Notes under the pieces: generated by a model
Told to the model about the DNA's origin: nothing
The model's database searches: none
What the model saw: only the letters and a program-made list of their open reading frames with translations
DNA from: Desulfohalobiaceae bacterium
Lineage (GTDB): Bacteria > Desulfobacterota > Desulfovibrionia > Desulfovibrionales > Desulfothermaceae
DNA length: 6,927 bases
NCBI GenBank assembly: GCA_021737115.1
Contig: JAIPER010000191.1
Span: 1 to 6,927, forward strand
Reading direction: 5' to 3'
In this document: positions 5,012 through 6,927 of the stretch, piece after piece
How the letters are laid out: the number at the start of each line of letters is the position of its first letter
Position numbering within the stretch: position 1 is the stretch's first letter
Made by a program: the position numbers and the translations under genes

Positions 5012-6829
5012 AAAAATATGTCCATTCGCAACCAGATATTTGCTTGTTTTGCCCTTCTCGTAGTCCTGGTGCTGCTCATACCATATCTGCATCTCAGATC
5101 CGCAGTTTCTGAAAACATTATGAGCCGGACCGAAGAAACGGGATACAGGCAACTGCGGCTGCTCAAGGATGTCCTGGAGCATCAGGCCGGGACGATTTCC
5201 GTCCAGGGTCTTCAGAACAGGTTGAAACGGATGGGCAAAGATCTCAACCTGCGTTTGAGTTATATTTCCATGCAGGGAAGAGTGCTTGCGGATTCAGGTC
5301 TGGCCCTGGAACAAATACCGCAGATGCCGGATCATTCCGATCGCCCGGAAATTGTACAGGCTCTGTCCGGCGATATCGGGAAAAGCATTCGCTACAGCGA
5401 CACCCTGCATACGAGGTTTCTCTACCTGGCTGTTCAGATGGCTGAAATAAAAGGTGTTGTGCCCGGTGTCCTGCGTCTGGCCATGCCCTATTCCCAAATT
5501 GAAGACCTGCTTCATGCGATTCATCTGCAAATGCTTTTTGTGGCCATTCTGGTTCTGGCTATATCAGGTCTTCTGGGCTGGCTCCTGTCCAGGCGGATCG
5601 TTTTGCAGATCTCAGGCCTGAGCCAGGGACTTAAGCGCCTGGGCCGGCAAAAGGACTATGAACTGCTGAGTCCGGAGACAAGCAAAGAATTCAGGCCTAT
5701 TGTCTCCGGGGTCAATGAACTGATCAAGAGGGTTGATCAAGACCTGACGATCATCTCCAGGCAGAGGGACGAACTAAAAACCGTTTTAAACAGCCTCGGA
5801 GAAGGGGTCATGCTTCTGGATGTGCACAAAAGGGTCCGTCATGCAAACAAGGTCCTGGAGAAGATGTCCCTTATCCCGGGCAGTCCCAAGGGCCGAAAAC
5901 CCCTGGAACTCTTTCGCAGTCTCCAGATAGAAGCAGCCCTGGACAGATACCTGGTGGAGGGATTGCAGGAACCTGTGGAATTTCGGATCGAGGTTCCCAC
6001 GGAGCGTTTTTTCCGGGTTCGCATTGCCCCGGTGCAATCCTTACAGACCGTGGCCGTTGAATTCATTGTCGTGCTTCAGGAAATCACCGAGCAGAAACGG
6101 CTGGAGCAGATGCGCAAGGATTTTGTGGCCAATGTCTCCCATGAGCTCAAGACGCCGTTGACCTCCATCAAAGGGTATGCAGAGGCGGTCCTGGGGATTG
6201 AGACAGGGGATAAGGACAGGGTTCGGTCTTTTATGGACATTATCCTGAACAACGTCGAGAAAATGAACAACCTTGTCCAGGACCTGCTCCAACTGGCCAG
6301 GCTGGAGTCGCCGCAGGTCAAGAGCGAGCCGGGTCCGGTGGACCTCTTTGAAGCGGTCAACAGGGCCTGGGAAATTTGCGCCCCTCTGGCCAGGGACAAA
6401 CAGGCGACCCTGGAGAAGGACCTGCCGGAGACAGACCAGAAAGTCCGCTTTGACCCTGACCAACTGGTCAGGGTCCTGATCAATCTGATCGGAAATGCCC
6501 TGAAATACGGACCCAGGGGACAACAGATCAGCATACGGGCCGAAGAGACAGAGACGCAATGGGTGATTTCGGTGGAGAATGAGGGGCCGACGATTCCTGA
6601 ATCCATCCAGAGCAGGCTCTTTGAACGTTTTTTCAGCGCTGAAGTGGAGATGCCTGAAAGCGGCTTGCCCGGTTCCGGTCTCGGGCTTTCCATCTGCAAA
6701 CATATCCTGGAGAACCGGGGCGGGCGGATCTGGGTGCAGAGTCCGGCCCCGGGCAAGCGGGAGGGCTCGGTTTTTTCGTTCAGCATTCCGAAAGGAGAAG
6801 AGAGTGAGGGAGTGAGGAGTGAGGAGTGA
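5003..6829 (+). CDS. phoR: Phosphate regulon sensor histidine kinase PhoR
   Basis: This membrane kinase phosphorylates PhoB in low phosphate. Counting from GTG 5003 (608 residues), membrane segment 1 is about 13-30. An extracytoplasmic sensor of about 140 residues follows, with PDC-like PhoR features (GRVLADS at 92-98, RPEI at 114-117). Segment 2 is about 174-196, HAMP about 197-250, PAS about 255-365, and HisKA has SHELKTPL with the phosphoacceptor H380. The ATPase has N494/N498 in the N box, LFERFF, and GSGLGLS at 557-563. The G1 box reads VENEGPTIP, with N526 where Asp is usual; such Asn variants occur in working kinases. The start is uncertain: GTG 5003 lies inside a tandem repeat and ATG 5018 is 5 codons later, and neither has a clear ribosome binding site. 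The stop and last residues (597-608) fall in the downstream repeat. It is presumably in the same operon as phoB. Confidence 0.93.
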   Translation: MNIKNMSIRNQIFACFALLVVLVLLIPYLHLRSAVSENIMSRTEETGYRQLRLLKDVLEHQAGTISVQGLQNRLKRMGKDLNLRLSYISMQGRVLADSGLALEQIPQMPDHSDRPEIVQALSGDIGKSIRYSDTLHTRFLYLAVQMAEIKGVVPGVLRLAMPYSQIEDLLHAIHLQMLFVAILVLAISGLLGWLLSRRIVLQISGLSQGLKRLGRQKDYELLSPETSKEFRPIVSGVNELIKRVDQDLTIISRQRDELKTVLNSLGEGVMLLDVHKRVRHANKVLEKMSLIPGSPKGRKPLELFRSLQIEAALDRYLVEGLQEPVEFRIEVPTERFFRVRIAPVQSLQTVAVEFIVVLQEITEQKRLEQMRKDFVANVSHELKTPLTSIKGYAEAVLGIETGDKDRVRSFMDIILNNVEKMNNLVQDLLQLARLESPQVKSEPGPVDLFEAVNRAWEICAPLARDKQATLEKDLPETDQKVRFDPDQLVRVLINLIGNALKYGPRGQQISIRAEETETQWVISVENEGPTIPESIQSRLFERFFSAEVEMPESGLPGSGLGLSICKHILENRGGRIWVQSPAPGKREGSVFSFSIPKGEESEGVRSEE

Positions 6830-6830
6830 G
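6802..6830 (+). repeat. GAGTGAG heptamer repeat covering the phoR stop codon
   Basis: There are four copies of GAGTGAG, at 6802-6808, 6810-6816, 6817-6823 and 6824-6830, with one extra G after the first. The tract encodes the Glu/Ser-rich end of PhoR and supplies its TGA at 6827-6829. Every unit contains TGA, so three units in a row close all three reading frames. Confidence 0.9.
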
Positions 6831-6844
6831 GGGACAGGGGACAG
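6831..6844 (+). repeat. Two GGGACAG heptamers joining the two larger repeats
   Basis: GGGACAG occurs twice, at 6831-6837 and 6838-6844, in the same 7-nt register as the GAGTGAG units before it and the NNGTCGG units after it. It looks like a short block of a third unit type within one continuous heptamer array. Confidence 0.85.
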
Positions 6845-6927
6845 TGGTCGGTGGTCGGATGTCGGTGGTCGGACGTCGGTGGTCGGTGGTCGGAAGTCGG
6901 ACGTCGGTGGTCGGACGTCGGATGTCG
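6845..6927 (+). repeat. NNGTCGG heptamer array running to the right edge
   Basis: Twelve consecutive 7-nt units (the last lacks one base at the edge) follow the pattern NNGTCGG. In order, the variable dinucleotides are TG, TG, AT, TG, AC, TG, TG, AA, AC, TG, AC, AT. No unit is out of register. The strand is almost free of stop codons and G-rich, with closely spaced GG pairs. The array continues beyond the window, so its true length is unknown. I see no gene or terminator in it. Confidence 0.93.

Noticed and set aside
6041..6786. Two long reverse open frames antisense to phoR
   Set aside because: Both overlap the conserved HisKA/ATPase coding region, have no motifs and no promoter or ribosome binding site.
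6802..6927. Possible CRISPR array
   Set aside because: The period is 7 nt with no spacers of 25-40 nt and no palindromic repeat of usual length. It is a simple tandem repeat.

Overview
The window carries most of a bacterial phosphate-starvation (Pho) locus. On the + strand, in order, are pstS (periplasmic phosphate-binding protein), pstC and pstA (permease subunits), phoB (response regulator) and phoR (sensor histidine kinase). On the - strand, running off the left edge, is the N-terminal third or so of a Na+/phosphate cotransporter of the NptA/YjbB type. The organism looks like a Gram-negative bacterium: PstS has a classical Sec signal peptide and the PstC/PstA pair is of the long proteobacterial form. 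The operon plan, moderately high GC and intergenic heptamer repeats suggest a deltaproteobacterium (Desulfobacterota). That placement is an inference and cannot be proved from the sequence alone.

Layout. Positions 1-373 (-) hold the partial Na/Pi cotransporter. Positions 374-684 are a 311-bp divergent regulatory region. It contains a hairpin in the cotransporter leader, nested palindromes over a perfect TATAAT for the - strand, and three PhoB half-sites spaced exactly 11 bp apart. A -10 element follows 10 bp after the last half-site, and a strong ribosome binding site sits just before pstS. Positions 685-1698 are pstS, followed by an intrinsic terminator or attenuator (about 1724-1760). Positions 1793-3040 are pstC (TTG start), 3033-4199 pstA (8-nt overlap) and 4203-4928 phoB (3-nt gap), which form a tightly coupled block. 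A 74-bp gap with a 14-bp tandem repeat leads to phoR (5003-6829). The phoR stop codon lies inside a second tandem repeat that continues to the right edge.

How the genes work together. PhoR senses phosphate shortage, probably through the Pst complex, and phosphorylates PhoB. PhoB would bind the triple Pho box and raise pstS and, by read-through of the attenuator, pstCA-phoBR. This makes the circuit autoregulatory. PstS is expected in excess over the membrane subunits because of the terminator. The ATPase PstB and the regulator PhoU, normally partners of this system, are absent from the window and must lie beyond the right edge or elsewhere. The cotransporter offers a second, Na+-driven phosphate route.

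No wholly new gene system is visible. The most unusual structure is a set of 7-nt-periodic tandem repeats flanking phoR on both sides. The likely start codon lies in the upstream tract (GAACCGT/GAACTTG heptamers) and the stop codon in the downstream tract (GAGTGAG, then GGGACAG, then twelve NNGTCGG units). These resemble in style the short tandemly repeated repetitive (STRR) heptamers described in cyanobacteria. Here they may decide both ends of the kinase and could be hypermutable.
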